A DNA stretch of 64,000 nt from positions 11,470,001-11,534,000 of the forward strand of contig CM075101.1 in the NCBI GenBank assembly GCA_037576195.1, written 5' to 3'. A program made the translations under genes and the position numbers. Origin of the DNA: Phytoseiulus persimilis (taxonomy: Eukaryota; Arthropoda; Arachnida; Mesostigmata; Phytoseiidae). The notes under the pieces were generated by a model. That model saw only the letters and a program-made list of their open reading frames with translations, searched no databases and was not told where the DNA came from. Below are positions 43,601-56,631 of this stretch, piece by piece (positions within the stretch are counted from its first letter, which is position 1; every line of letters starts with the position of its first letter).

Positions 43601-46600
43601 GGCGAGTCTCGTAGAATATTTACGGAGATGTCTCGATCGCGCTGACCCGGGGTCAGCGATGGGTCGACTCGAGTTTTATCAAAAATGACAGCTACTCAGT
43701 TCCGAAGTGTATGGGGACGTGATCCCGCATTCGTGTTCCTCCGTCGAGGAGCGCTTCGTAGATTGCGATTCGTGGAAGTTTCCTTTCAAAAGAACTCCAG
43801 GTTCCCGACCCCCGCCCCCACGGAACTCGTCGGTGGAGATTTGGGCTGGAGTGTTTCGAAAACATTTTTTTGATGAAGACTGGGGGCGATACCTCATTCA
43901 TACGGGAGTCGCTGAACCTCCCGGTGGTGAGAATGAACTCCGCGTCGTTGCGGCTTGCGATGCGTCGCGCGTCAAAACCTGCGGAACGGAACCCGTAGAG
44001 GAACTGCGTTGCGCTCGCGGGCGTTCCGCCAGAGGGGTTCCCATTCAGAAAGCCCGGCCGATCGACGCCCTAGTGAATCTGTAGAAAAGTTCTCACCGAG
44101 GAAAAACAGCGTTTTTATGTTCTCCGCAAAGCTCTCTGCACCCTCACACTCGAGGATAGCACATTGAAGCGATCGTCCCAACGTGGGCAGCACAATATTC
44201 TATAATACTAAAAGACATCTCCATCACTCTTCGCGGCTCATGGAGAGCTTCAATAGAAGGTAACTCTGGGAGCGGGCCTGAATGTAAACAAATGATGGAA
44301 TTCGTCAAGATAGAGCTCCAGCGTCGCGCCGAAGCCACAGCCTAGATAACGGTAGGACAAGTCCTAAATCACCAATGTACTCGACGAATAGGAGCGTTGT
44401 TCTCAAAACGAGGGAGGGGATCCGATCGTGTGGGTGTTCGAAACGCAATGTCGAAACAGATCTTCCACATCGGTCCAGCATCTGCCGAGGATCGAATCTG
44501 CTCATTCTCGGGCTCCTGATGCGATTTCGAGGCTACACAACGACATTGGATACCTCCCGATATCATTACGAGACCGAATCGAGGAGAGTCTCCCAGGACT
44601 ACCATGAGCAGCATTGTAGCCGGCTACGGAAAACACTCCTCTCACGCAGGTTATCTCTCTTTTGAGTCAATCCATATCATATGACAGTCACGTTCACCGC
44701 ACTCGTGTTCATTGATGCTCCGATCGACCATTCGGGAGCTGGACGAATGACTGGTTACTTTCATGCAGCTTTCCCATCCGGTCTTGTTCATGATCAACGA
44801 ACACTTTTGAGTGCGAGACTTTCTGTGGGCCCTAGAACTTGAAACTTCTTCCCAAAGTTCTGATACTGTTCATAGAAAAGGATCATTATTGAACAAGCGA
44901 GAACATAGGAGGGGGTCAGGAGAGACCATTTGATCGCCGAGCTGAAATCACGAGAGTCGGCGGAAAAGATGATTCATTGACCTGAGGGGAGTAGGAAGCT
45001 CGGAGGCAGAATCCGTTGCGCGAGAACCTGTCTTCTTCAGGTCCGAAACATTTGTTCGCCGCACATTCACCCGCTCGTCCTGCCGCTCGTCTTTTGGGGA
45101 CACAAAATGCTCGCGGCGCCATGACGATGATTTATCGCGACACGTCGATGCTGTGCGAGACGAGGACGACAAAGTTGTGTTCTTCCATCTTTCAGTCAGC
45201 GGTCGTGTTCTTCTGGAGCTATCAGGGCAGCTCTTGCAAACCAGCCCTGACGAGACATTCCCGCTCGTGTCATAAACTCGGCCGCCTATACAGATGGCGG
45301 ATATCACATAAAGCTGAGCAAGGACGATCCGCATATAATCTGGAACGCAGCAGCGAAGACCACACGAGTCCAGTGATGCCGAGCATCAAAAGTCGCCGTC
45401 GGAGGACTTTGTTCTACATACATCAGAGCGATTCCGCCTCCACAGGGACACGGACGGGGTCGTGCCATCCTTCGCCCGACGCCGTCATTACCGTGTTTCC
45501 TGCGAAGTATTCCAGCATCCGCGAAGACGACGGGGCGTTTTCAGAGTTTCCTAGACGCGGGGGTCGATCCAGCCTAACGTGAAATTTCGGGAGTTTCTCT
45601 GCCTTTAGGGGTGGCTCCGAGTAGGACGAATGTTCAGGGCTTGTAACTACGCGGAGGTTGTCAAAAAACGGATTGGGCTCGGAACGGAAACGCTACCGGA
45701 AATCACTGATCGGTCGTTCATCTTTATGAATTCTCCTGCGTCGCTCCTATATCGTGTAGCGGAAAGATTTCCTCAGAGTGGGACCGAGCGACTGTTTTGC
45801 ATCATTGTCTCCCGGCTCAACAGGAAGCATGCAGAGAACGGAACGCGACGATCTCGGGCCGTGACCCGTCGATCCGGGGGTCGACCTTTCAGGAAGTCAG
45901 AAGGGAGCAAGAACCGTCGCGACTCTTTCGATCTCGCACGGCGGGTCTTCGAGCGCACACTCCGGAAAGCAGGAAGGAGGCTATAAAACTTCTGGCTGAC
46001 TCCATCAGAGTGCTTCCATCAAACCGTATACAGGCTGTTTGGGGAAATCCATGGCTGCTCATTGTAGTCGCCGTCTGCTTGTCATCAGGGCTATGATTAT
46101 GGATGCGACACGCAAACTTCTCCATGGTCCGAAGCCACGTGTATCCACGCCCAGCTCACAAAGCAAGGCCTACGCATTCACTCACTATTCCTTTGATTCC
46201 CCGCGACCCTCAACTCACTTTGAATATCGCCAGCCATGAGTCATTTGTACTCAAGAGTCTCCGTACTAGTTAGTCAGGTGCCCGGAGCACGATCCCGCGC
46301 GTGATCTCAGTCGAACGAGCGCACGAATCCGGCTGCTGTAACTCATGCCCGAAGAACAATGCGACATCGTTGATCGCCGGAAGACTTCCTAAAGCTGGAC
46401 TCGAGTTCTGGTCCGCCGATGAAATCCACAATCGCATCCTCCCGAAATATGGGAGGGGAGCGGTTCTGCTCCTTAGCTCGAGTCTCTATCTGGCCAGAGC
46501 TCCGGGATCTGAGAAGTGAGACCGAAACGGAACCAAATCATTTCTCGGTTGACCCCGCACACGGATACAGCGGCTGAACGAGCTGGCTGATTGGAGATTC

Positions 46601-47330
46601 GGCCGAGCGGTTGTGTTTGTTGTGCAGACGTGGCTCGTCGCAACGGTTCCACCTCCCTCAGAATGACAGCGTCGGTGAAGCCATCCAGCGAGCTAGTCTG
46701 CTGCTTGCTTTCGAAGCGACATCTGCTAGGCCTCAGAGTTCTTCATCCGTTACACCATGTGGCCTGTTCTAGTCGCGTGTGCACTGAGCCACTGACCTGG
46801 CTGGTTGTGCTGCATCCGAGCCGGCAGCCAGGCCGGCTGGAGCTGGAGTCCTGTCCTTGCTTCGGCGCGAATAACAAACCTCTATGAGAGAATTAGGAAA
46901 ACAAGTGTCTCGCTCTTGCGCATGCCACAATTTTGGCGAACCGCTTCCTGGATTGACGGCGCTCGCTCGAACTCCAGATCATCTCCTTCCGAGAGATATT
47001 CAATGTACATGGAGCGTTTCGCCAAGATCGGACTCGTTTCTGGTCGAAGGACAGAGTGACGATCCGAATCTGTCTTGTTGGATTGGGCTCCGATGCAACG
47101 ATCAGTGGAACCCTGAAAGTTATTCGAAGAGTCGGGCAGTCCCAAGAAAACAAATTTCTCCCTCTAAAATTTGGAGCAACGTGCACATGCCACAGATGAC
47201 ACTGATACCCACGGGAGCTTCTAACGCCCAGTCAATATACTCTCGTCGTGCCGCTATTTACGTTTAAAGCGTTCGAAAGTCAATCGAGACGAATGCAGAG
47301 TGCGAATCATGTGTGCTGCAGTGACCTACC
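37628..47330. other. Gene-free DNA between the retrotransposon and NELL
   Basis: Nearly 10 kb without an exon I can support. Open frames stay at or below about 188 codons (45016-45582) and several overlap on both strands, for example 44948-45334 minus against 45016-45582 plus. A minus-strand frame there begins with a hydrophobic stretch like a signal peptide, but no continuation or homology is evident. The last few hundred bases probably contain the NELL promoter and 5'UTR; a splice-acceptor-like TGCTGCAG lies just upstream of the NELL ATG. Confidence 0.45.
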
Positions 47331-50300
47331 ATGAGCACAAGTCTTGGTCAGGCTAGAACGAGGCCAAGGGCCTCGGTCCTGACAAGCTTTCTAAGCCCGT
47401 ATTTCCTAGTGATAATTTTGAAACTACTCGTGGTGGTGACGGCCGCTGACCATGTTACTCGTAAGTGTCGAGCTATCTTCTTTTCTTCGTTCATCTCCTC
47501 CTCACTCCCGAGTGAACTACACCGATTTGCTGGTCTGCGAAACGAGCTCACAACATTGCCTCCCTCGCAATCTCGTTAGGGCGTGAGTTTTCTGGAGTGA
47601 AATTCTGAACATTTTCCGGAGATACAGATGGTTTTGCCTCGGACTCCCGAGAACTCCGATAGGACCGATTCCCACTCCGAGATCCGCGTCCACAGCCCAA
47701 CATTCCCAAGCGTGCATCGACGAGACTCCGTCACCCAGGGGGGCGGAGAAGCACCTCCTAGAAGGATTGGCAACAGCTCATTCCGTTGGAGAAGATGTTC
47801 CGGGGTAGCCCGCTCAAGCTCTTCAGGGGCTCAACAGACAAGCCGGACGGCTTTCGGCCAGTCGCGAGAGAAACGATGGATTTTTCCGTCGCTTCGCTCT
47901 CTCTTGCTGCTCGGAACCGGAGCCTTCATTGACGCCGTTACGAGTACGCCAACAGCCGTGCACGTTGCTATTGAGGCGTGCTATTGTTGTTCGAGGGCAA
48001 CAAGTCCGGCGTTGTGTCTGGGGTAGAGTCAAGCTCCGTGTTTCAAGCCGACGCTAGTGATCCGTGTGCACAGCTGGCCTCGCTCCCGCACAGAGCGCAG
48101 ACCAGAAGAATTCAACGTAGCATGGCGATTCGACACGAAACTGTTCATGCACAGAGTGACTTTTCTAACGGAGCCTTCCTCCTCCCCTCATCATTGTGGT
48201 GGGATCCCGTTTTTAGTCCTCTCTTTTCGACGCTTCCTGCGGTTTTAGCTCTTCCTGTAGAAAGTTTTTCGACGTGGAGCTTTTCCGGTTCGGCCACTCC
48301 GCTTGTTTAAATGCAGTTCGCCCAAAGAGCCGAGCGTGGTCGTCCGTTGGAGCCGGTATCTCGACGAGACTGTCGAGGAAAGGCCATCGCCGAAATTAGC
48401 AGAAGTTTGGATGCTTGTAGTTGTGGGAGCCCACTTGCCTTAAGTAGTGCTCCTTCACGAGACCGACCCCCGGACGTAGCTGAGGAGCAAGTTATAGCTT
48501 CATTAAATGACAGGACATTGGCCCCTGTGGTTCGAGATGGTGGTGGGATGACCGCATTGATGGGATACCAACGATCTTCGAGCGTTCCCCTCCAGCGAGG
48601 AGAGCGACGAATCGAGTTAGATAGCAACGAGATTAGGTCTGGCTGGCAACGGCTTGCCCCGCCTTCTTTCCTCCATCTTCTTCATCAACGCCTTCTCCCG
48701 TGGCCAACCTTTCGAACAATGGGTTTGGAGCGATGCTAGCCCGAAGCGAGCGAATCCGTCTCCAGCCCGAATTCCTGTCCTCGATTGAAGCGATCCCCTA
48801 GATTGACCAAACCTTCAAACCAAACTGTGGAACACTTCGATGAGTGGAAGTTCATCGCAGCTGGATTCCAGCGCGTTTCGAAGGAACTCCAAAACGTAAA
48901 CCGCTGCCGCCGTTGACATATTTACCATCGAGCCCAGCGTCCGTTTGCGCGCTCTTCGTCGGCAAAAGAGGACTCATAGATGTACCAGCCAATAGTCCTC
49001 GGAAAAAGAATGAAGTACGTCCCGATACACGGGTTTACCGCGCCCCGAATCCAATATCCGCCACCCAGCGAAAGACTCTACCTACGGAGGGTATGCGACA
49101 GGGGCGAAGTCATCTCTTTATACTGCCGGCATTACCCAAATTAGCCGTTAGTTGTCTCCCGCGACAGCTGTCCCTGCAGTTGCCCGCCCTCTGACTCCCG
49201 CTGTTGATCTACTCCCCCGTCCTGTTTCTCCCCGCGAGCCTCGAACCCCTGGTCTGTTCACCGGGACAACAGCCGAAAATGTCGAACACCCGCTCAATAC
49301 TTCCGTGACCCGAGATACCGGATGCGCTCTATCGGATCCGATGAGCGAGCGGCTGGGCTGGCAAGAGAATTCAATTCGAAAAAATTGCGGTCACCCGCGA
49401 AATCCAAGCTCTCGTGCCGTCGTTTTCCCAATATATCCAGCAATGAATGCAAGGATCCCTCCAAGCTCTGCCTGTGACCGGTTCCGCTAACAAGACGACT
49501 AGGCCGACGAGATCATGATGGAATCGAATCAAGGCCCACAGCACACCGATCTAGACCGAGTAGATGAGTTGGCGCGAACACGGGCCGAGCTCACGCGAAC
49601 GGCCGAACGAGCTCGGAGACGTCTTAGTATACCATCTTGCGGGGATGGCACTCGAGATACGGAGATACGCGGGAGCGTGCCCGCCCAAATATCGATCCTT
49701 CGCGCCATGCAGATCTCTCTCCCTGAGAGCGTTCAAAAGAGCTGATGAGCTGCAGGATCTTCCCTCCAGTTTTGAAGCCGGTTTCAAGTCGCCGGTTCCC
49801 GGAATGCAGGTCGAATCGTCGGCTGGTCGCTCATGGAGCAATCGTTCCTTGTTCTCGATTCGCTCGCTCCGTTTCCGAACCTTGCTCCAACAGATTCGAT
49901 GTCGATTGTTCTCGTTCCGTTGTTTGTTCTTGCGTGGTCCCGTACTGCCGCTGCTCGGAGAAATGAACCTTTAATCTGGATGTTCATAAAGCGACTATTC
50001 TTCGGCGCTCTCTGTTGACCGGCCGTCAACAGGGCTCGTTCGTTTGTTCGGAGCGGCGGCGGCGGCCCACTCCTCGATATCTTGTTTAGTATTCCTGCCG
50101 CCTCTCTCGGGGGATCGGAGCTTTGAAGAACGCTTTGACTGCGTACCGACAACAGCGTCGAGGCGTGGTTCACGCTGGGAGCCGTGAGCTCGAACGTAAC
50201 TCAGCCATTGCTCACCGGTTCGAAGGAATATTTGGTGAAGATAACCGACTGACATTGACCCTCCTCTGGTTCGATGACACAAGACGTCTCTTGTTCGAGC

Positions 50301-53300
50301 TCTACTTCCCTACGCATTCTTGAACGAAGAGCTTCGGGTTTCCGCAGCAAATCGCAGCTGTTGAGGCGCCAACGCTGATTTTCCTCTCTTCACTTTCAGT
50401 AAGCCAACAGTTACCATCGGGAGAAGCGCGGGCCATCAACTCGGTTACCTTTGTAAATAGTTTATTATACACGTCGCAGCACAACAGCACAACAGGTAAT
50501 TTTCGGATCATTCCAACATTCCGGAGCTTCCTCGCAACGCATCATCCGGCATCAATGATGAGCAGTTCTCTATTTGAGAGAGCGACCGATCCCCTGTCAT
50601 CATCCGTCTAAAAACGTGGGAGTTGAGAGTCAACATCCTTCGTTTGGCTGTTCGATAGGTGGTCTAATTGGTTGATTCGTTCTTCCAGAACGCCCACTGA
50701 GGATCGTAGACCCTACTTTAGAATCAGTAATCGAAGTTTTTAACCAGAACGAGTTCGCTATTATGACAAGACTACGCCAGGATCGTGGTACCGCCGGCAC
50801 GATACTTTACCTCGACGACCCCAGGACGCAGACCAGGTCAGTTCCGCCGAATCACAAGCCATCCAAAACGAATCGATTCCGTCGATGGCGGATCGAGCAC
50901 TGTTTTGGAGGAAATCCTGAAGTTTTCGAGCTGTTCCAGGTTGTTAGAAGTTCAAAGCAGCTCCAGACGCGCGGAATTCCGCGTGTTCTTCGCCGATGAG
51001 GACGGCGGTGTGCGGAGCGCATTATTCCAAAATGTCCAGCTCGGAGACTCTCGGTGGCATCAGGTAATGGGCCGGAAGGCGACAGGATGCGCGTTACGAA
51101 TGATCCGCTGTGCATACATCGGATCGCATCTATCTTGAGCCGCCAACGTTCCGCTTTCAGGTGGCAGTCCGCTTTTCGGGCGACGAAGTCTCGCTCTACG
51201 TGGACTGCGTCCGCGTGGGAGCTCGCTTCATGCCTGGGCGACATCACGCAAATATCACAAAAGATTCCCGCCTCCTGATCTTCGGGAGATCGGATTTGTA
51301 TTTATTCGCAGTGAGTACCGAGCCGATCCGATTCCGTCGAATGCCCTCGTCAGAAAGCAAACTTCTAATCACGAAATGTGTTTGATCCCAATCCAGGGTG
51401 ACGTGGAGTATTTGAAAGCTGCCGCAGGTTCGCAAGCAATTGCACAGAATCAGTGTCCGCTTTTGGACTCTGAATGCCCGACCTGCGGAGAGTTTCAGGT
51501 ACTTCAAAAACAACAGAATGACATCGTTGCACAGCTAGTCGGCGAAAAGAAGCAATTGCAGAAGCAAGTCGACCATCTGCTCAAAATGGTATTTGAACTT
51601 AAGGACAGCGTAGAAGAGCTGGAGCGAACCGCCTTGCCGCATTGTTGGCCTGATGGAAAACGCATCAACGACGGAACCACATGGCGGGAAGGCTGTAAGC
51701 AGTGCATTTGCAAGGTGGGTGGGTGGGGCGAGGCTGAGCGAAGTTTGGCGGGAAGCCGGGGCGCGAGCGTAACGCGAGCCTGGAGTCCTGGGCTCGTCTA
51801 TTTCGGCCGTTCCGAGTGATGACAGGAGTTGCCCCCGATTCCAGAACAAGAAAATCACTTGCTCCCGTATCCAGTGTCCTGCAGTCCAGAACTGCGTGGA
51901 TGCGGATGTCGACCCGTGCTGCGGAAGTTCTTGTGGGCGGAATTGTTCCCACAGTGGGTCCGACATTACGCACGGCAGCTCGCTAAACAAACGCCACGAC
52001 CGAGGATGCACCGTCATCACCTGCAACGTGAGTGAAGTCCAGTGACGAACAATCCATACTTTCAGTATCCTCGTTTCTACTGAGTCGAAAGCGGTGCCGT
52101 CTCACGATCTGGACCCGTTTTTCGCAGGCGGGCGTTCTTAGTTTCCGAAACGAGACGTGCCGGGAGTTGAGTTGTCCTGAATCTGAACGGATACTCGAGG
52201 AAGGAGAATGCTGTCCGAAATGTCGTCTGGCCGATCACTGCGGGTCGTTCAGAGGACAGTGCGCTGAAAACGCTGTCTGCGTCGGCCATGGCTTCAGCGC
52301 CAAGTGCGTTTGCATCGAAGGCTACGACGGCGACGGTCGGGTGAAGTGTCAAGGTTCGTTTAAGGTCTTAATTCAAACCGGCTGCTTCGGAATCAGGCCT
52401 CGGGCGCTGCGCATGAAATATTGACTGATGGTTCTGGTTGAAAAATTGCAGACGTAGATGAATGCCTCTCAGAGACACAACATCACTGCCCCGAACACAG
52501 CATCTGCGTGAATGCCGCCGGAAATTACAGGTACGCGAACATGGAAGACGAACAGTGTTGACGATAGCGTCTCCTTCAACGAGCTCGCCCGTCCTCATAC
52601 AACCTTGTAAAGGATGTCGAGGGGGCACCGCAGAGCGGGCAGCGGACCGGGGCCAGCTGATTGAACAGCTGAATAGGTTCCAAAGTATTACCTCGTATGC
52701 GATGATGTGCGGAAACACGCCTGATCGCGGATTTCTCCATTGAAGCTGTCACTGCCGGGAAGGGTTCAAGATGGACTCGAGAGACTTCTGCGTCGACATC
52801 GATGAATGCTTCGAGAACAGCTTCTGCGATGGAGGGGCGACTTGCGTCAACACCCTAGGAGGCTATCAGTGCGAATGTCCGGAGGGCTATCGGAGTGAGG
52901 GTCGATCGTGCAAACGTGAGTGTTTTCAGAAGATTTCGGAAATTCACTCGAGCTTCAAGGTGGAATCAGAATGTGAGATTATATCGATGCTATGGAGCAA
53001 CGTGGAGAATCTACCAAGCTGAAGGATATTTCTCTCGCAATCCAGCCGTATGCAGCTCGCCCTGCAAGCATGGCGGTGTGTGCGTCGCTCCCGAACGGTG
53101 CGAATGCCGCCTCGGCTACCGGGGTGCGTTTTGTGAGCACGACGTCAACGAGTGCCAGGAGAACTTGCACCAGTGCGGAGCTCATGCCACGTGCATAAAC
53201 TTACCCGGATGGTATAGCTGCCAGTGCAACACTGGGTATCACCCCGTCATGATCAACGGCACAACGCAGTGCATAGGTGAGCGTCTGCTAACCAACGTTT

Positions 53301-54376
53301 CAATTGCTCCGATCGACTGTTCGGGCTTAGGAGAAGGATTTCGCGCGGATCGAATTGCATCCAAAGAGGATTTCTCCCTTCCAGACGTGGACGAATGCGC
53401 GACCGGGGAGCACTCGTGTCCGAGCGACGGTGTCTGTCTGAACCTCGAGGGCTCCTATCACTGTCACTGCCCGGACGGCGCGGAAAGTTGCCCTTCGTCT
53501 TGCCAAGTCACCGATCGGGGGTCAACGAAGACGATCCAGTCTGGAGGAAGCTGGCTCGATGAAGCCACATGCGAAATGTGTGCTTGTGATAATGGAGCAC
53601 GCTTGTGCAAACCTGTTCAGTGCAATTGCGATCAGAATCCTAATCAACGATGCTGTCCGCATTGTTTCCAAAATGATGAATTCCAATGCAAAATCTCCGG
53701 TGATAACGGCACTCGGCTCTTGATAGCCAACGGTCAGCGTTACACTCACGGTTGTCAGATCTGCGAGTGTATGGTGAGTTTTTCGAGGACGATAGCTGGT
53801 ACCTGCCGCCCCCATCGGACCCACATCTCTTTAAATCCTCCTTCCATGCGGAACATCAATCGACACCAACCTTCGTTTTCTTCCCAGTTTGGCTCGTTGG
53901 ACTGCTGGACCACAACGTGTCCTCGTCTCAGTTGCTCGGAACCCCAGTTTCCAGCCGATCTCTGTTGTCCCATCTGCCCCGAAAAGGATCTCTGCGCCCC
54001 GGCTGCGGCCCTCGGTCGCGGTTGTCATCACGCGAGCTCCCTCTTCAGTGGGGACGTTCATCAAACACCAATCGGCAGGGTCACGACTTGCCAAGGATGT
54101 CCATCGGTGGGTTTGGGTGATCACGACTCGTCGACTGGAGGGAGTCGCATTCTTCGCGGTTTAAACACGATATTTCTGCCAGAATCATGCAATTATTTTT
54201 CGAAAATGAATTTCCCACCTTGTCTGTCGTTCCTTCCTACTACTGTGCTGTTGGAAAAAGGCGAAGTTCATTGCGTGTCTGTCGTACGGAGTGAGGTCTT
54301 CGGCTTCGAATTGGAGTTCTGGTTCGTCCGTGATTTGATGTTCTGGCCCCGTGGCTCATGTTCGATGAGGGCATAG
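47331..54376 (+). CDS. NELL: NELL-type secreted glycoprotein (LamG/TSPN, VWC and EGF repeats)
   Basis: NELL proteins are secreted oligomeric glycoproteins; vertebrate NELL1 and NELL2 bind PKC, heparan sulfate, integrins and Robo receptors and act in bone formation and axon guidance. Twelve exons join in phase: 47331-47460, 50689-50836, 50940-51063, 51161-51310, 51397-51714, 51845-52027, 52128-52353, 52452-52530, 52746-52915, 53046-53276, 53385-53773 and 53888-54106, giving 789 residues before the end. Order: signal peptide (about 1-38, hydrophobic FLVIILKLLVVV), TSPN/LamG domain (about 45-205), coiled coil (219-262), two VWC domains (266-385), EGF and calcium-binding EGF repeats (about 387-605, with DVDEC, DIDEC, DVNEC, DVDEC) and two C-terminal VWC domains. 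Human NELL1 and NELL2 have 810 and 816 residues, in the same order. The terminal exon is uncertain: a frame containing GEVHC runs to a stop at 54374-54376, but its acceptor phase is ambiguous. A further small exon may lie in the 3.2 kb first intron. Confidence 0.93.
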
Positions 54377-56019
54377 CATCATGAGTTGTCGAGCACGCGC
54401 CAGAGAGAGAAGAGCGTGGCTATCCCACGCTCAACGGCCCCAGCACGAGGAGAACTCCTCGCATCAGCTCCGTCCTACTTGACAGGACCCCACTTGGGGA
54501 GGAGGAGTTCTCGTCGGGCTCTAGATCTCACTCCGATCGACAGAGATCAATCATTGTCGGTGGTCGTAGAATTCTAGAAACGTCAATGTTTTGTCCCGCA
54601 TTGAAAAGTTGGATAATTACCAACTAACCATGTGTGGTGATAGTTTGAATGATCTAGGAACTAACATTGTGTGTGGTACTTCGCGCAGGATGGTAATGAC
54701 CTCATGCTGTCTTATTCAATCTCAACACCCTCGTCTTTCTCTGACAAACGTAATATCCGACGCAGCCTCGACGACGCGGATCACCTGTTGAAGGGGTATG
54801 CTCGAAGACGCCTCCGAAGTTCTAGAATTCATTTCTTCATCTCACGAGGAGCATGTCGTGCTCCCTAGCGGATTGCGAACCTCTTTTCTAGTGTCAGATC
54901 AGTCCATGATTATTTTGACTGTTATTCGTTTCGTGTTGACCTGATCTATCATGCTCGTCATGGCGTCTCGATGCATGCGATGAGTTGTGCATGCGAGAAA
55001 CCGACGGAGCGTGCGAAGCTCTGCCATGACAACTGATTCAACGGTATCTGCATTTCAGAGCGGAGAAGTACTACATCGGTTGCATAGCACTGCTCGTGTT
55101 CGCGCTGCTCGTTCAACAGGCTCTATATCGGAGACATCTCTCGAAGACGGCCACTTCAGCCACAAGGGTCGAAAATGGGCTTCAACAACAACGCCACAGC
55201 CGCCCAGATAACGCACATCCTTCGCGATGAAGGGAACAATAATCAATACTGGAAAAATTGAGGAATTCGCCGCGGGGTCTACAAGAGATCAGCGAAAAAA
55301 GTTGGGCCTCTAGAGCTGGATACAGCAAGGGCGGCGAGCGAAAATGAACCCTTAAATTTTAAACTTCTTATAGGACTCTTGATCGATCTTACGAGACCAC
55401 CTTCATCCGAATGTTCAGCTCCTAAAAGTCGACGCATCTGTTTCCGTATAGCTGGCCTGCGTGGCCGATCTATCATCGTCGTGGAGGGAAGGGGTGCTCA
55501 GATAGTGGTTCTTCGAGAGGAATAACAAATGTATTATACTCGAAGCAGCAGCAATCCTCGATGACGGTTTTTTATTCATCACGCGTCCGAATGTGAAAAG
55601 ACAGAATACGGATGACAGACGCGAGCAGTCATGATATGTAAGAACCGATAAACGCGAAAAACCTAGTTAGAATATTGCCCGACAAAGACTCTTTCAACGG
55701 AAGTCAAAAACCGAGCAGGTTCCCTCTCTAAGCAAGCGTTTCTTCGAAGCGAAGTAGGATACGTTCAGAAATAACGGAGAAATACTTTATCCTCCGCTTC
55801 GACTGTCTGACGCGATAGGATCTCCAACTCCTTCCCTCATTTCAGAGTTTGAAACCCATCGGAACCTTGCCGAGTTTTAGAGCTTATAACCCCTCTCTCA
55901 TTTCTTTATTTATTATTTAACTTCGGTCTTCGAGCACGTTGTTCTCCCCTCTTTTTATGTGAGAACCAAGAGCCCAATAAATTATTTAAATTAAGAAAGA
56001 AGTTTTGAGTGTTTTCGAA
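54377..56019. other. Probable NELL 3'UTR and flank; no gene seen
   Basis: No reading frame here extends a recognised family and no exon of the NELL gene after 54376 could be found. Short frames of 60-75 codons occur in several phases. The stretch becomes A/T-rich toward 55900-56000, around the candidate poly(A) signal. Confidence 0.4.
55976..55981 (+). terminator. Candidate poly(A) signal (AATAAA) downstream of NELL
   Basis: First canonical AATAAA I noticed downstream of NELL, about 1.6 kb after the putative stop, within an A/T-rich patch. The intervening 54377-55975 shows no gene and could be NELL 3'UTR. Assignment rests on position only. Confidence 0.35.
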
Positions 56020-56326
56020 ACATAGTTGACCAGCCAACCTCCTGGCGACTGGAGTCGACCACGCTCCGCGCGGTTGAACTGCGGTTCCTCGCCTAGGGGC
56101 AATTTAACCCCCTTACATTGGGTCAGCATCATTTCTTAAACCATCTTCGCATTCACTGTACGGCTAGGACTTCACCCAGACACCATACCGAAGGTCCTAA
56201 GGAGGACGAAGGATATCCTAAGACGATGGGAAATCGAACACCAAACATTATCTGTGAATACAAAACAATTCACCCCTGAAATGAAAGGGAACATATGGGT
56301 ATAAGTCCAATAAATCCAATCCAATC
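56020..56326 (+). mobile_element. Possible 3' end of a LINE (CCAAT-type tail)
   Basis: The end of this stretch reads AAGTCCAATAAATCCAATCC, an AATAAA-bearing tail with short CCAAT-like repeats typical of 3' ends of some animal LINEs. Upstream a GC-rich segment (GACTGGAGTCGACCACGC) and a short frame with Lys, Asp and Gly-rich text precede it. There is no recognisable reverse transcriptase domain and no left boundary, so the call depends on the tail alone. Confidence 0.3.
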
Positions 56327-56414
56327 ATTCAGCTAATCGATAGATTTTGTCACTTTTATCTGTAGCAGTTCGCTCTGTATGTACAGATCGATCCGGGTAT
56401 AGCCTTCTTCGGCC

Positions 56415-56631
56415 CGGAAAGGTATGGTCAGATCGACGCCTGAATCGCCTCCTCAGACTCCGAAAAGTATAGTCAGATCGGTCCAAGAACCATTTCCTCA
56501 GACTCTGAAAAGTATGGTCAGATCGATCCCGGAATCACCTCCTTGACCCTAGAGAGTATGGCCAGATGGATCCCACAACCACCTCCCCAGATTCCGAAAA
56601 CAATGGTCAGATCGACGCCAGAAAAACTGAC
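56415..56631. repeat. 45-bp minisatellite, nearly five copies
   Basis: Degenerate direct repeats start at about 56415, 56461, 56506, 56551 and 56595, with a period of 44-46 bp; the last copy is partial. The shared core is GAAAAGTATGGTCAGATCG followed by a variable CC..GAATC.CCTCCTCAGACTC portion. Copies differ from one another at several positions each, so the array is old. It is not part of any recognised exon, and it lies about 90 bp downstream of the possible LINE tail. Confidence 0.9.

Noticed and set aside
44948..45582. Overlapping frames of 128 (minus) and 188 (plus) codons, the minus one with a signal-peptide-like start
   Set aside because: Both strands are open over the same bases, lengths are near the chance maximum, and neither shows a domain or fitting splice partners.
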